Below are positions 1 through 8,473 of a stretch of DNA of 48,145 nucleotides, in pieces (the first letter of the stretch is position 1; every line of letters begins with the position of its first letter). This DNA comes from CAMFKD01 sp964436955 (lineage in GTDB: Bacteria; Chlamydiota; Chlamydiia; Chlamydiales; JAJFMA01). The notes beneath the pieces were generated by a model that did not search any database, was not told where the DNA came from, and saw only the letters and a program-made list of their open reading frames with translations. A program made the position numbers and the translations under genes. The stretch covers positions 1 through 48,145 of the forward strand of contig CAYTFC010000013.1 of NCBI GenBank assembly GCA_964436955.1, in the 5' to 3' direction.

Positions 1-9
1 TCTGATATA

Positions 10-52
10 TCGCTATGAGCGCTAGATGAAGTTTTGGTAGCAATCAGGGTCT
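10..52. repeat. Half copy of a palindromic interspersed repeat
   Basis: These 43 bases are identical to 31176-31218, the right arm of the large palindrome at 31056-31220. The end containing GGTAGCAATCAGGGTCT also recurs inverted at 43503-43521. The window edge probably cuts through a full copy. Confidence 0.85.
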
Positions 53-172
53 AAGACCGATGTTGTTTATTGCTATTTTTGATAACATATCTACTTGCAT
101 GTGGATCTCATATTAAATTAAAAAAGATATGCCACTTAAAGATTTAGATGTCATGCTCTCTCGGCGACGCAC

Positions 173-201
173 TTGACTTTTAAGTTGTTATAGAATAAAA
201 T
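173..201 (+). promoter_or_regulatory. Sigma70-type promoter for the symporter gene
   Basis: TTGACT at 173-178 and TAAAAT at 196-201 are separated by 17 bases. The pair lies about 46 bases upstream of the symporter start and is the best match in this leader. Assignment is by consensus only. Confidence 0.6.
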
Positions 202-247
202 TTTATTTTCATAAAGTATTTTTGAATCAAAGAAACTTGGGCCTAGA

Positions 248-1612
248 ATGGTTGATCTTATTTTCAGTTATCTCGAAATGATCGATGATCATCTCTGGAG
301 CTTTATCGGTTTCCCCATGATTATGGTTTTTGGCATTTTGCTATCTATGCAAGGACGATTTTGCCAAATTCGGCAGTTTCCTGCAGCCATGCGTAATTTC
401 TTTAATTTATTTTTACAAAAACCGACGACCGCTAAAGGGGTACACCCTATTAAAGCGTTCTTCGCCTGCGTTGGTGGCTGCATTGGCATTGGAAATGTCG
501 TGGGTGTGTGCACGGCTGTTCAGATTGGTGGGCCAGGTGCGGTTTTCTGGGTATGGGTGGCAGCTATTGCGGGGATGATCCTTAAGTATAGCGAGATTTT
601 TGTCGGGATGCGTCATCGAGTGGCTAGGCCAGATGGTGGCCACGATGGTGGACCGATGTACTTTCTAAAGGGTGCTTTTAAAAACAAATGGGTTCCTGGA
701 GTTGTTTGCTTTCTTTTGTGCCTTTATGGTGTGGAACTTTTTCAGTTTCGTGTGATGACCGCCAGTATTTCTAGCAACTTTGGTGCAAACCATTTGGTGG
801 TTACGCTGATTTGTCTTTGGCTTGTCGTTGTGATTGGTCCTGGAGGTATAGGATTAGTAGGCACTATTTGCAGTTGGGTTATCCCGGTCTTTTTTGTGCT
901 TTACTATGCCATGGGGTTTTGGGTTTTTTACCAAAACTATGAAATGATACCACAAGTGCTCTCCGATATCTTTGTTTATGCCTTCACTCCTTACGCTGAA
1001 ATTGGGGGGGTAACAGGCGGGTTAATCATGACGATCTCTCAAGGTATCAGACGTGGATGCTACAGCTCTGATGTTGGCGTGGGGTATGCTTCTGTTATTC
1101 ATAGCGAAAGTAGTAGTATTAGCCCAGAGCGTCAGGCAGCACTCGCTATTGTTGATATTTTCTTGGATGCTTTTTTGATTTGCACAATGAGTATGATGAT
1201 TGTTTTGGTTACGGGCCGTTGGTTGGAGCCAATTGATGCTAGCCAGATTGTTCAGATTGCCTTGTCGCAGTACTTTCCCTATATGCATATTTTCATGCCG
1301 GTATTCCTGGTACTGCTGGGATATTCTACCGTGATAGCCTTCTTTGTGGTGGGTCTAAAGTGCGCAGAGTATATGGGCGGGGAGAAAGGTCGCAAAATCT
1401 TTTATGTGTACGCCATTATCTCGCTTTTCTGCTTTTCATATGTTGATACCAAACAGGCTTTAGTGGCGATGTCAATCATTCAGCTTTTATTGGTGGTGAT
1501 AAATCTGATCGGGATTTATCGCTTGCGAAAAGAGATCAATTTTGACTTCGCGACCTCGGTTGAGGCGGAGAGCAAAGCAATCGCTGACTCCAATTCGCAA
1601 GCATCTAATTGA
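248..1612 (+). CDS. Sodium:alanine/glycine symporter (AGCS family)
   Basis: Predicted inner-membrane importer of small neutral amino acids driven by a Na+ or H+ gradient. The 454-residue product is strongly hydrophobic throughout and has a normal length for the family. Family landmarks are GIGNVVGV near residue 80, GGPGAVFWVWV near 94, GGPMYFLKG near 135, and the block around SQGIRRGCYSSDVG near 264, the segment that reads S-x-G-x-G in many relatives. The gene stands alone behind a good promoter and converges on the minus-strand kinase gene. No strong Shine-Dalgarno site precedes the ATG, so the exact start is less certain than the frame. Substrate (alanine, glycine or serine) is inferred from the family. 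Confidence 0.9.
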   Translation: MVDLIFSYLEMIDDHLWSFIGFPMIMVFGILLSMQGRFCQIRQFPAAMRNFFNLFLQKPTTAKGVHPIKAFFACVGGCIGIGNVVGVCTAVQIGGPGAVFWVWVAAIAGMILKYSEIFVGMRHRVARPDGGHDGGPMYFLKGAFKNKWVPGVVCFLLCLYGVELFQFRVMTASISSNFGANHLVVTLICLWLVVVIGPGGIGLVGTICSWVIPVFFVLYYAMGFWVFYQNYEMIPQVLSDIFVYAFTPYAEIGGVTGGLIMTISQGIRRGCYSSDVGVGYASVIHSESSSISPERQAALAIVDIFLDAFLICTMSMMIVLVTGRWLEPIDASQIVQIALSQYFPYMHIFMPVFLVLLGYSTVIAFFVVGLKCAEYMGGEKGRKIFYVYAIISLFCFSYVDTKQALVAMSIIQLLLVVINLIGIYRLRKEINFDFATSVEAESKAIADSNSQASN

Positions 1613-1658
1613 CGTTCTCTTATGTTAGTCTGTTTTGCCCTAAAATGGCTACTGCTGC

Positions 1659-2636
1659 CTAACTGGAAAGTTTGGCTTTCACATCTTGCCATGCGGTTAG
1701 CGGGAGATCTGCCCCTACAACTTGCACGACCGCATTTCCCATAATGGCTCCATAATGAGCGCAGATGTGCCAAGGCTGTTGCATAAGATATCCATAGAGG
1801 AATCCAGAAGTAAAGAAATCTCCTGCACCCGTGGTGTCAATTGCTTCCACAGGATAGGCTGGAAATGCTTGTATTCTTTCTGAATTGCCTACCAGGCAGC
1901 CTAGGGGCCCGCGAGAGACAACAGCCACTTCGCATAAATGTCGCAGGATTTCGCAGCCATCTTCGGCAGAGCCGCCCTTTGATAAGATACGGGCCTCGTC
2001 TTCATTACAAAAGACAAGTGTGGCATGCTCACGTAGTAGTTTGAGCAGTACTTCTCGATGAATTGTCACAATTTCATGACTGGAGAGATCTATCGAGACC
2101 TTTGCTCCAGCGGCTTTTGCAAGCGTCATCGCTTGGTGGGCCACTTCACCATGTTGAAGGGCATAGCCTTCTATGTGAATTAGCTTGGAGTTGGAAAAGT
2201 ACTCTTCTTTTAGGTCCTCTGACTTCATGAGTGCGGCGGAGCCCAGAAAGGTTCTAAAGGTCCGATGACCATTAGGTCCAATAAGGGCTAATACTTGGGC
2301 CGTTGCGCGTTCCTTCTCAATAAGGAGTGTGGTGACACCTTTGTCTTGAAAATCCTTCCGAAAATACGCTGCAGCGTCGTCATTACCGACTGAAGCTAGA
2401 AGCGCGCAGGAGCGTCCTAGACTGGCTAAAGCTTTGATAGTGTTGGCGGCGCTGCCACCTGCGACGGTGATGGGAATTTCACCGCATCTTTTGAGTAGAT
2501 CCTGCAGGACATCATAATCGACAGATACCATGCCATGCTTGGCGCCAGGAACGGACTCAAGAAACTCTTCGGATACGCGCACTAAATAATCGATCATGGC
2601 GGCGCCGATTCCGAGAACTTCCCAATGAGGCGTCAT
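1659..2636 (-). CDS. PfkB-family kinase, adenosine-kinase-like
   Basis: A 325-residue ribokinase/PfkB-fold enzyme that would phosphorylate a sugar or nucleoside with ATP in the cytoplasm. The substrate-binding motif GGSAANT is near residue 60. The C-terminal signature TTGAGDFFTSG near 268 carries the anion hole and catalytic Asp. The opening (VLGIGAAMIDYLVRV) and the segment HIEGYALQ resemble bacterial adenosine kinases more than ribokinase or fructokinase, so adenosine is the first guess; other sugars are possible. The ATG overlaps the stop of the upstream phosphatidyltransferase gene as ATGA (2633-2636), implying one transcript and coupled translation. Confidence 0.85.
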   Translation of the reverse strand: MTPHWEVLGIGAAMIDYLVRVSEEFLESVPGAKHGMVSVDYDVLQDLLKRCGEIPITVAGGSAANTIKALASLGRSCALLASVGNDDAAAYFRKDFQDKGVTTLLIEKERATAQVLALIGPNGHRTFRTFLGSAALMKSEDLKEEYFSNSKLIHIEGYALQHGEVAHQAMTLAKAAGAKVSIDLSSHEIVTIHREVLLKLLREHATLVFCNEDEARILSKGGSAEDGCEILRHLCEVAVVSRGPLGCLVGNSERIQAFPAYPVEAIDTTGAGDFFTSGFLYGYLMQQPWHICAHYGAIMGNAVVQVVGADLPLTAWQDVKAKLSS

Positions 2637-3241
2637 ATGGAGGTCTTTTTAGGCGATTGGGTGAGGATGATCTTGATGTGTTGGCGGTTGGCGTAGATGT
2701 AGTCAAAACCAGAATAAAGGGTATAAGCACCCGCTACGCTAACGGCGATGGTAGCCCAAAAGTGTAGGTCTGCTGTGGATATGTATCCCATTGATTGTGG
2801 AATCATGAGAATCAAAACGATAAAAGCGGCGATACCTTGAATAACAGCTTTAATTTTTCCACTAGTTCGAGCGGCTAACGCAAAACCACGCAGAGCACAG
2901 ATGGTTCGTAGAGTACTAACAACACTGTCCCGATACAAAAATATAAAAACTAGCAACATGTGCAATTTGACGGGATCCAACGTGAACGTTAAGAAGACTG
3001 AAATGCGGCTGATACTATCAGCCATAGGATCAAAAATTTTGCCCAAATCCGTGACTTGATTGTAGCGTCGAGCGAAAAATCCATCACAGAAATCGGATAA
3101 TTCAGACACTGCCAGAAGGAAGAGCAGAACGTAGGGCAGTAAAACTGAAGAGATGCCGATGACATCATGCTCCATGTAAACGAGTAGAAAAATAGGACTG
3201 ATGAAGATGCGAAAGAATGTGATTAGGTTTGGAATGCTCAA
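2633..3241 (-). CDS. pgsA: CDP-alcohol phosphatidyltransferase (PgsA-like)
   Basis: Membrane enzyme that transfers a phosphatidyl group from CDP-diacylglycerol to an alcohol, probably glycerol 3-phosphate, making phosphatidylglycerophosphate. The 202-residue product has several hydrophobic segments and the full CDP-alcohol signature DG-x2-AR-x8-G-x3-D-x3-D, seen as CDGFFARR, then G, D and D within about 25 residues (near residues 52-75). It is first in a two-gene unit with the PfkB kinase and lies beside glgA, an arrangement I recall from chlamydiae. The family also includes other CDP-alcohol transferases, so the alcohol acceptor is inferred. Confidence 0.88.
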   Translation of the reverse strand: MSIPNLITFFRIFISPIFLLVYMEHDVIGISSVLLPYVLLFLLAVSELSDFCDGFFARRYNQVTDLGKIFDPMADSISRISVFLTFTLDPVKLHMLLVFIFLYRDSVVSTLRTICALRGFALAARTSGKIKAVIQGIAAFIVLILMIPQSMGYISTADLHFWATIAVSVAGAYTLYSGFDYIYANRQHIKIILTQSPKKTSI

Positions 3242-3290
3242 GTGATCATTAGCCTCATTTTAACGCTTTTAAGTTAGCAAATTTTACAAT

Positions 3291-3320
3291 AATTTACAAC
3301 CTGCAAGCTAATGCTGTCAA
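3291..3320 (-). promoter_or_regulatory. Promoter for pgsA-kinase unit
   Basis: On the minus strand a perfect TTGACA (3315-3320) is followed after 18 bases by TAAATT (3291-3296), about 50 bases upstream of the pgsA ATG. Consensus match only. Confidence 0.6.
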
Positions 3321-3422
3321 CTTAAGCAAAAAACGGTTGGCTATGTCGAAGGGGGAAGGGAGAGTTATATAGGTAACAAAGACTTTCTCACAAAGGCGTG
3401 GCGATGACACGTCCATAATTGA

Positions 3423-3460
3423 AAAGGCCCGACTTGCAAGCGAATCGCAAGTCGGGCTTT
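3423..3460. terminator. Bidirectional hairpin terminator
   Basis: GCCCGACTTGC (3427-3437) pairs perfectly with GCAAGTCGGGC (3447-3457) around a 9-base loop, with A/T bases flanking both sides. Read on the minus strand it follows the kinase-like gene by a few bases and ends in CCTTTTC. The U tract is short, so efficiency is uncertain. Confidence 0.7.
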
Positions 3461-3466
3461 GATAAT

Positions 3467-4423
3467 CTAAGATAGCTGCGCCATGGCTTCTTTCGGTTGT
3501 GGTTTTCTAAGGGATTGGAATATTGAGTATACAACACCAGTAGCTAATAGGCTGACGGCAACTGTGGGTCTATAATAACAAGTGGCTAAAGTCATGACAA
3601 CTGTAGCGTACTTTGTAATTCTTCGTACATGAGCCCACAAAAGATAACGTAGGCTTGTTTGTGAAAATACCTTTGGTAGAGTTCCGATATGCTTGGAAAA
3701 CTCATTCAATCCTACAATCCGCGCCTTGGTCAACGATATAGTGCTGTAATCCTCACCCTTAGCCTTGATCAAACCATGACCTTCAGTATCAACTATTGCG
3801 ATTTTTTCGTCCCTCGTTAATACAATATTGTCGAGGTGGTTATCCATCATTCCCGAATAATATATAAGTTTACAGACTGCCTCTGCTGTAGCACGTTGTT
3901 TATTTGCGGGCCAGTTATTGATTACTTCGACCATCTCTTGTCGGGATAAAATATCTAATTTTTCGGAAGCTATTGCATAGTTTTTATATGCATCTGAGCG
4001 AGGTTTATAAGTCACTTTAACGAAATATTCTTTAGGAATAACGATATCCAAATTATACTCGGTGCATATTTTTTGTAACCGACGATTCATCACAACGCGT
4101 AAGACATTAGAGCTTTTTGGTCCCCAGACGTTTTGAATCTTTGAGTTTGATACACACATTCTGCTAGCTGGCCTTAGCAACCATTTAGGTAGATCTTTGA
4201 CCTCATATATTGTAGCAGATAGCGGAAGTGGTGCGACCAGACAGTTTTCAAATTTTGTGGGATCAGCCCGATGTTCTTCGATTTTTTGCATTTGATCGGC
4301 AGTGTTAGTAATAAGGTCGTTTGTTATTTCATATAGATGGCCATTTTTTTTTAAATCGATGTTCTGAGGGGTATCGCAGATGTCAAAAATATTATAAAAA
4401 GTTTTCAAGCATGAACTAATCAT
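3467..4423 (-). CDS. Atypical protein-kinase-like protein with C-terminal membrane segment
   Basis: Unrecognised 318-residue protein. Residues 194-214 resemble a kinase catalytic core: D194-x4-N199 (MMDNHLDN), then, after 13 residues, D212 in IVDTEG. The same spacing separates the HRD-loop Asn from the DFG Asp in protein kinases. K131 or K136 (VIPKEYFVKV) could be the ATP-binding lysine, but no glycine-rich loop is obvious. A hydrophobic stretch at about residues 272-304 looks like one or two membrane segments close to the C-terminus. It is a single gene with its own AT-rich upstream region. A host-directed or inclusion-associated kinase is conceivable; a pseudokinase or another ATP-grasp-like fold is also possible. 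Function is inference. Confidence 0.6.
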   Translation of the reverse strand: MISSCLKTFYNIFDICDTPQNIDLKKNGHLYEITNDLITNTADQMQKIEEHRADPTKFENCLVAPLPLSATIYEVKDLPKWLLRPASRMCVSNSKIQNVWGPKSSNVLRVVMNRRLQKICTEYNLDIVIPKEYFVKVTYKPRSDAYKNYAIASEKLDILSRQEMVEVINNWPANKQRATAEAVCKLIYYSGMMDNHLDNIVLTRDEKIAIVDTEGHGLIKAKGEDYSTISLTKARIVGLNEFSKHIGTLPKVFSQTSLRYLLWAHVRRITKYATVVMTLATCYYRPTVAVSLLATGVVYSIFQSLRKPQPKEAMAQLS

Positions 4424-4477
4424 TGCAAATCCTAGTTTTATATTTTTATTAAATGTTTGATTATGTATGTTATAACA

Positions 4478-4512
4478 TTGTATTTATTTTTATGGAATTA
4501 AAATAAATACAA
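4478..4512. promoter_or_regulatory. AT-rich inverted repeat upstream of the kinase-like gene
   Basis: TTGTATTTATTTT (4478-4490) is repeated as a perfect 13-base inverted copy at 4500-4512 around a 9-base spacer. It lies 55-90 bases upstream of the kinase-like ATG in a strongly AT-rich leader. Its size and symmetry suit an operator or a transcript hairpin; no regulator is known. Confidence 0.45.
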
Positions 4513-4589
4513 AAAAGATAAGGATTGTTTACTTTACTACTCGACTTGCTACCCAATGCGGTATGCGCTCGCGACTTTCAGGTCAGTTT

Positions 4590-6185
4590 TTAACTGCTGT
4601 CGCCAACTCGTAGCTTAGGGAGGGGTGCGTTGTGCTTATCGTTATCAGTCCTGACTTTTGATTTGGATTTTTCTTTGGCAGAAAGTGTGAGAGAGTGGGG
4701 GCGGCTTTTCAAAAGTACTTCGTAGACCTGACTGTATTGCAGAGCTGCTTTTTTCCAGCTAAAGTCCATAGACATGCCGCGCAGCGCGATCTGTCGCCAT
4801 TTTTCGGGAGTATCTCGCCAACAGGCTATAGCGCGGTCAATTCCCCAATTGACGCCGGAAAAATCGGCATCATCAAAGGTAAATCCATTGGTATTAGTTT
4901 CAGGAAGACCGGATGTTTCTACATCAAAAACTGTATCCGCTAAGCCCCCAGTTCTGCGCGCAATGGGAACAGCTCCATAGCGCATAGCAATCATCTGCGT
5001 GAGCCCACAAGGTTCGAAGAGGGATGGAATGAGAATTGCATCGGCGCCGGCGAAGATTTGGTGAGCTAACTCCTCACTAGTACGTAGGCATAAATGAACG
5101 TGACTATTGCCTTTATTCGCGGCTTTTATTTGATCAAAATGAGCTTGGATTTCGGCAACAGGACTTGTGCCTAGCAAAATAAATTGCCCGCCTTGATCCA
5201 CCGTTCGCTGAATGGCGTGGGGAAGCAGATGGATGCCTTTTTGGGGGATAAGCCTAGCAATGCATCCTATGATGGGACGTTGTTCTTGTGCTAAATTTAA
5301 TCGTTCCCTTAGCGCCCTTTTAGCGTGTTCTTTTCCTAGCCAATTGGCATGCATGAGCTGTAGATAGGAAAAATGGTCTGAAAGCAGGGGGTCTTCTTCA
5401 GGATTCCAATAGCGGTAGTCGATGCCATTTAAAATGCCCTGAAAGTTGTTTTTGTATTGTACAATGGTGCGTTCCATGCCCATTCCTTCACGCGGAGTCA
5501 GTATTTCTTGCGCGTAGGTGGGGGACACTGTGGTGAAGAAGTCACAGTGTACAATAGCCCCTTTCATTAGGTTTACGGTATTAGGTTTGCTATTATCACT
5601 TAATTTACCAGAGTGGAGAAGCTCAAGTCCCTGCAAGCCAATAAAGTCGAGATCTGTGGGATCGCACAGGCCTTGATATTCAATGTTATGAATGGTGTAA
5701 ACGATTTTGCTATTTGCGATTGGTTGCTCTTTGTAAAGTTCGCGCATGATAGGTGCTATTGGGGCTGTTGGCCAGTCATGAAGATGAATGATTTCCGGAT
5801 TACGTTGGGTTTGTACTAGAAATTCTATGGCAGCGCGTGAGAAGTAAAGGAACCGCTCCACATCATCATGTGCACCATATATGCAACCTCGATTGAAGAA
5901 GCTCTTAGGAGGAGGGGCATCGATAAAAAACACCTTAAGCCCATGAACGGTTCCTTGCCAGACCTTAACGCGATGCCAAGAGTCTTCATAGAATGTGTTT
6001 AAATTGTCGATGTGGACTTTAAAATCTTCAATTTGCCGCTGCAGAAGGCAGTCATATTTGGGTAGAATCATTTCTACAGTGTGGCCTTGAGCTATCAGCT
6101 CCCGCGCTAGACCCAAAGCGACGTCTGCAAGGCCCCCGACTTTAGCAATAGGAGCCAACTCGGAGCTGATTTGGACGATATGCAT
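4590..6185 (-). CDS. glgA: Glycogen synthase (ADP-glucose)
   Basis: Glycosyltransferase family 5 enzyme that extends alpha-1,4-glucan using ADP-glucose. The 531-residue product starts with the GT5 N-terminal motif K-x-G-G-L (KVGGLADV, residues 16-23), which binds ADP-glucose. The C-terminal Rossmann half carries the retaining-GT motif SLFEPCGLTQM with the conserved Glu. About 45 residues at the C-terminus are charged, rich in Lys and Ser, and extend past the usual end. A start at ATG 6185 is supported by AAGGA upstream. Glycogen metabolism is conserved in chlamydiae, and pgsA - glgA - rplY order matches them. The kinase-like gene and a bare 166-base gap follow it. Confidence 0.95.
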   Translation of the reverse strand: MHIVQISSELAPIAKVGGLADVALGLARELIAQGHTVEMILPKYDCLLQRQIEDFKVHIDNLNTFYEDSWHRVKVWQGTVHGLKVFFIDAPPPKSFFNRGCIYGAHDDVERFLYFSRAAIEFLVQTQRNPEIIHLHDWPTAPIAPIMRELYKEQPIANSKIVYTIHNIEYQGLCDPTDLDFIGLQGLELLHSGKLSDNSKPNTVNLMKGAIVHCDFFTTVSPTYAQEILTPREGMGMERTIVQYKNNFQGILNGIDYRYWNPEEDPLLSDHFSYLQLMHANWLGKEHAKRALRERLNLAQEQRPIIGCIARLIPQKGIHLLPHAIQRTVDQGGQFILLGTSPVAEIQAHFDQIKAANKGNSHVHLCLRTSEELAHQIFAGADAILIPSLFEPCGLTQMIAMRYGAVPIARRTGGLADTVFDVETSGLPETNTNGFTFDDADFSGVNWGIDRAIACWRDTPEKWRQIALRGMSMDFSWKKAALQYSQVYEVLLKSRPHSLTLSAKEKSKSKVRTDNDKHNAPLPKLRVGDSS

Positions 6186-6256
6186 CGATAATCCTTTTTT
6201 TCAGTACAATCTTCAAAATGGGTTTGAAAATCAAGGTGAAAACCTAGAACTTAGGA

Positions 6257-8194
6257 TTAGTCAAGCTGTTCAATAGAAGGTAATGCTTCACTATTTAATC
6301 GTATTGAATCGATAAGAATTTGGTACTGTTGATGCAGATTGACGCTGCACTGATTTAAATCTTGTAAGGCTTCATCTGCCAATTGATTAGTCTCCACATG
6401 TTGAAGTCTGTCAAGTGTGTCTATATTGACATGTATTTCCCTTAGCAAAGTCTGAATTTTGGTTTGGTCAATTCGTAACAGTTCAATGGCATTAATCAGG
6501 AGCTGCTGGGGCAGTTCGTCATTCCTATGAGCATTTTGAAATGCACGTAGAAGAGGGGGCATTTGATTTAGTCGGTTATTTGATTCCTGCAAAAGGGCCT
6601 CTACACGCTGTCGTGTAGGAGCTAATGAGTTCATGAATTCATCGGTGGAGGCTTTTGCTTTCAAAGCCTCAAAATCTATACTGAGCCTTTGAAATTCTTG
6701 TTTTACGACTGCAATATTATTACGCCCTTGCTGGATAAGGGTGTTATAATTTGCGATTCTCTGAATCCAAAGAGCTTTCTTGTCATCGGGTAACATTCCA
6801 CCGGGCACTAAAGCTCCGTTTTCATCTAGAACTTGGAATCCTTCAGGATGATTTCCTTTCAGTAGTACGTCCAGCTGCGCCCTTTTATCTTCAAGGGACT
6901 GCTGTATGGAGATCATCAGGGTGAGGGCACCTTCAGCTCGACCGAGGGCTTTTCCGTGCGATGCCTCTAATTGATCTAGAGCAGCTCTTTGGTTTTCATA
7001 TTGTTCCTGGACTGCTTTCTTTTGTTGCATCAGAGCATTGCGTTTGACGGGGTCGACTGCCACCAAGAGCTGGTCGTTGAGTTTTGTGATCACGCCATTG
7101 TACTGAACTAGGTTCGCTTGTAACACGTGAACTTGTTTGGCGTGGGTTTTCCCAAAAAGCAAAGGAAACCATTGTTTTGTTGTGGATGCGTAATCATTTT
7201 GTAATTCCGCCAACGCTCCTGTTGCTTTGATGCGTCCACGAATACCTGCTAGTGAGCTTCTTTCCTCAAATAGATTCGCTCGTGCCTGAAAAAAAACTTT
7301 CTGCTCATACTCAATTTCGTTATGCAGACGTTCGATGTAGTCTGCTGGTCGCTTGAACCCCGCACGTCTTATCAGTGGCACTGTAATGCGGTCCGTTCGT
7401 GATTTCAAAAATTCAAAGGCCTGAGTGCGCGTCCCCATAGACAGAGGTTGATATACATCAGCCCAATCATCTTCAATCACTAGAGACTTCTTTGCTTCAT
7501 TAGCTTTAGTTAATTCTGGGCCAATACAGTACCTTTCTCTCCGCCCACCTGCTGTTGGCGGAATGTAAATGACTTCCCTTTGCTTGCTGACTACTTCTAC
7601 TGTGAGATTACAAGATAGATGCTTGATATCCGTGCCAAACAAGACTAATGCTTTATTGTAGAGGTTATTTTGCTGCTCGTAAGCATCTCTATATGGAAAG
7701 AAGACTCGAGCGGCCACTACGTCGTCGACGCGTTTCCAAGCTGCCTCCTGGCGTTGTGAGGGATCCATTGATTGCACTATGGGGACACAGTTAGCTGCAA
7801 CGACCAATTTTACTCGCTGAAGAACTTCGTGCTCAGCGGCAGGGTCAGTTAAGCTAGGCATATTAATTGTCGTGTAGATAAGAATATCTCGCTGCGCGGT
7901 CATCTCCCGTCCATGAGCATCGATGTAACTTACTCGCCAGTTAACGCGTATCTTTACGAGGTCAGTTGTTTTACCTTCCTCTCGCCAGCTCTCGATTTCA
8001 ATTCCGCCATTAGGTCCCGTTACGGGTTTGTAATCAAGGCTTATGATGTTATCCCTTTCCCCACCTATCAAGTTCCAGATCCACGGAGCCGCATACTCTA
8101 ATTCGCCTTCGCCTTCATGAATATGTAATTGTATATTAGGTTCCTGTTCATGTAAGTGCAGATTAATGCTAGGTTGTCTTTGTAATGGGTCCAC
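6257..8194 (-). CDS. Large hypothetical protein with coiled-coil C-terminal half
   Basis: Unrecognised 645-residue soluble protein with no signal peptide or membrane segment. The start is GTG at 8194, with AGGAG six bases upstream. The N-terminal ~270 residues look globular; they open with a His-rich patch (NLHLHEQEPN, then IQLHIHEGEGE) and contain a beta-rich region. From about residue 300 to the end the sequence is mostly heptad-like helix rich in Gln, Leu, Glu and Ala, predicting long coiled coil. The promoter region holds a perfect 7-base inverted repeat (TTATATA / TATATAA). It could be a chlamydia-specific structural or secreted protein; I assign no function. Confidence 0.7.
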   Translation of the reverse strand: MDPLQRQPSINLHLHEQEPNIQLHIHEGEGELEYAAPWIWNLIGGERDNIISLDYKPVTGPNGGIEIESWREEGKTTDLVKIRVNWRVSYIDAHGREMTAQRDILIYTTINMPSLTDPAAEHEVLQRVKLVVAANCVPIVQSMDPSQRQEAAWKRVDDVVAARVFFPYRDAYEQQNNLYNKALVLFGTDIKHLSCNLTVEVVSKQREVIYIPPTAGGRRERYCIGPELTKANEAKKSLVIEDDWADVYQPLSMGTRTQAFEFLKSRTDRITVPLIRRAGFKRPADYIERLHNEIEYEQKVFFQARANLFEERSSLAGIRGRIKATGALAELQNDYASTTKQWFPLLFGKTHAKQVHVLQANLVQYNGVITKLNDQLLVAVDPVKRNALMQQKKAVQEQYENQRAALDQLEASHGKALGRAEGALTLMISIQQSLEDKRAQLDVLLKGNHPEGFQVLDENGALVPGGMLPDDKKALWIQRIANYNTLIQQGRNNIAVVKQEFQRLSIDFEALKAKASTDEFMNSLAPTRQRVEALLQESNNRLNQMPPLLRAFQNAHRNDELPQQLLINAIELLRIDQTKIQTLLREIHVNIDTLDRLQHVETNQLADEALQDLNQCSVNLHQQYQILIDSIRLNSEALPSIEQLD

Positions 8195-8303
8195 GAATTC
8201 TCCTGACTTTAATTTATATAGTAATTATATAATGTAAGGTTATATAAATAAAAGGCGATTACCTATCGCGGATAGCGATTGCAAAAAAATGTGCAATGGG
8301 GTC

Positions 8304-8332
8304 TTGCAATTAATCTCTAGCATCGTTATCAT
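8304..8332 (+). promoter_or_regulatory. Candidate promoter for tRNA-Gln and prs
   Basis: TTGCAA (8304-8309) and TATCAT (8327-8332) are 17 bases apart and lie about 40 bases upstream of tRNA-Gln. Moderate consensus match; it may drive the tRNA and the following prs-ribosomal operon together. Confidence 0.45.
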
Positions 8333-8373
8333 GCTGCCATTGTTACGACTTGAATCGTCGTGCAAGACAATGC

Positions 8374-8445
8374 TGGGGTGTCGCCAAGCGGTAAGGCAGC
8401 GGTTTTTGGTACCGCCATGCGGAGGTTCGAATCCTTCCACCCCAA
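8374..8445 (+). tRNA. tRNA-Gln (UUG)
   Basis: A 72-base cloverleaf. The acceptor stem TGGGGTG pairs with CACCCCA, followed by discriminator A. The D arm CGCCAAGCGGTAAGGC is typical of tRNA-Gln. The anticodon stem GCGGT/ACCGC encloses a 7-base loop with TTG at 8406-8408. The T arm carries GGTTCGAATCC. CCA is not encoded. It sits 28 bases upstream of prs on the same strand. Confidence 0.95.
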
Positions 8446-8473
8446 ATAGAAACCTGAGTAAGGTGGTATTGAT

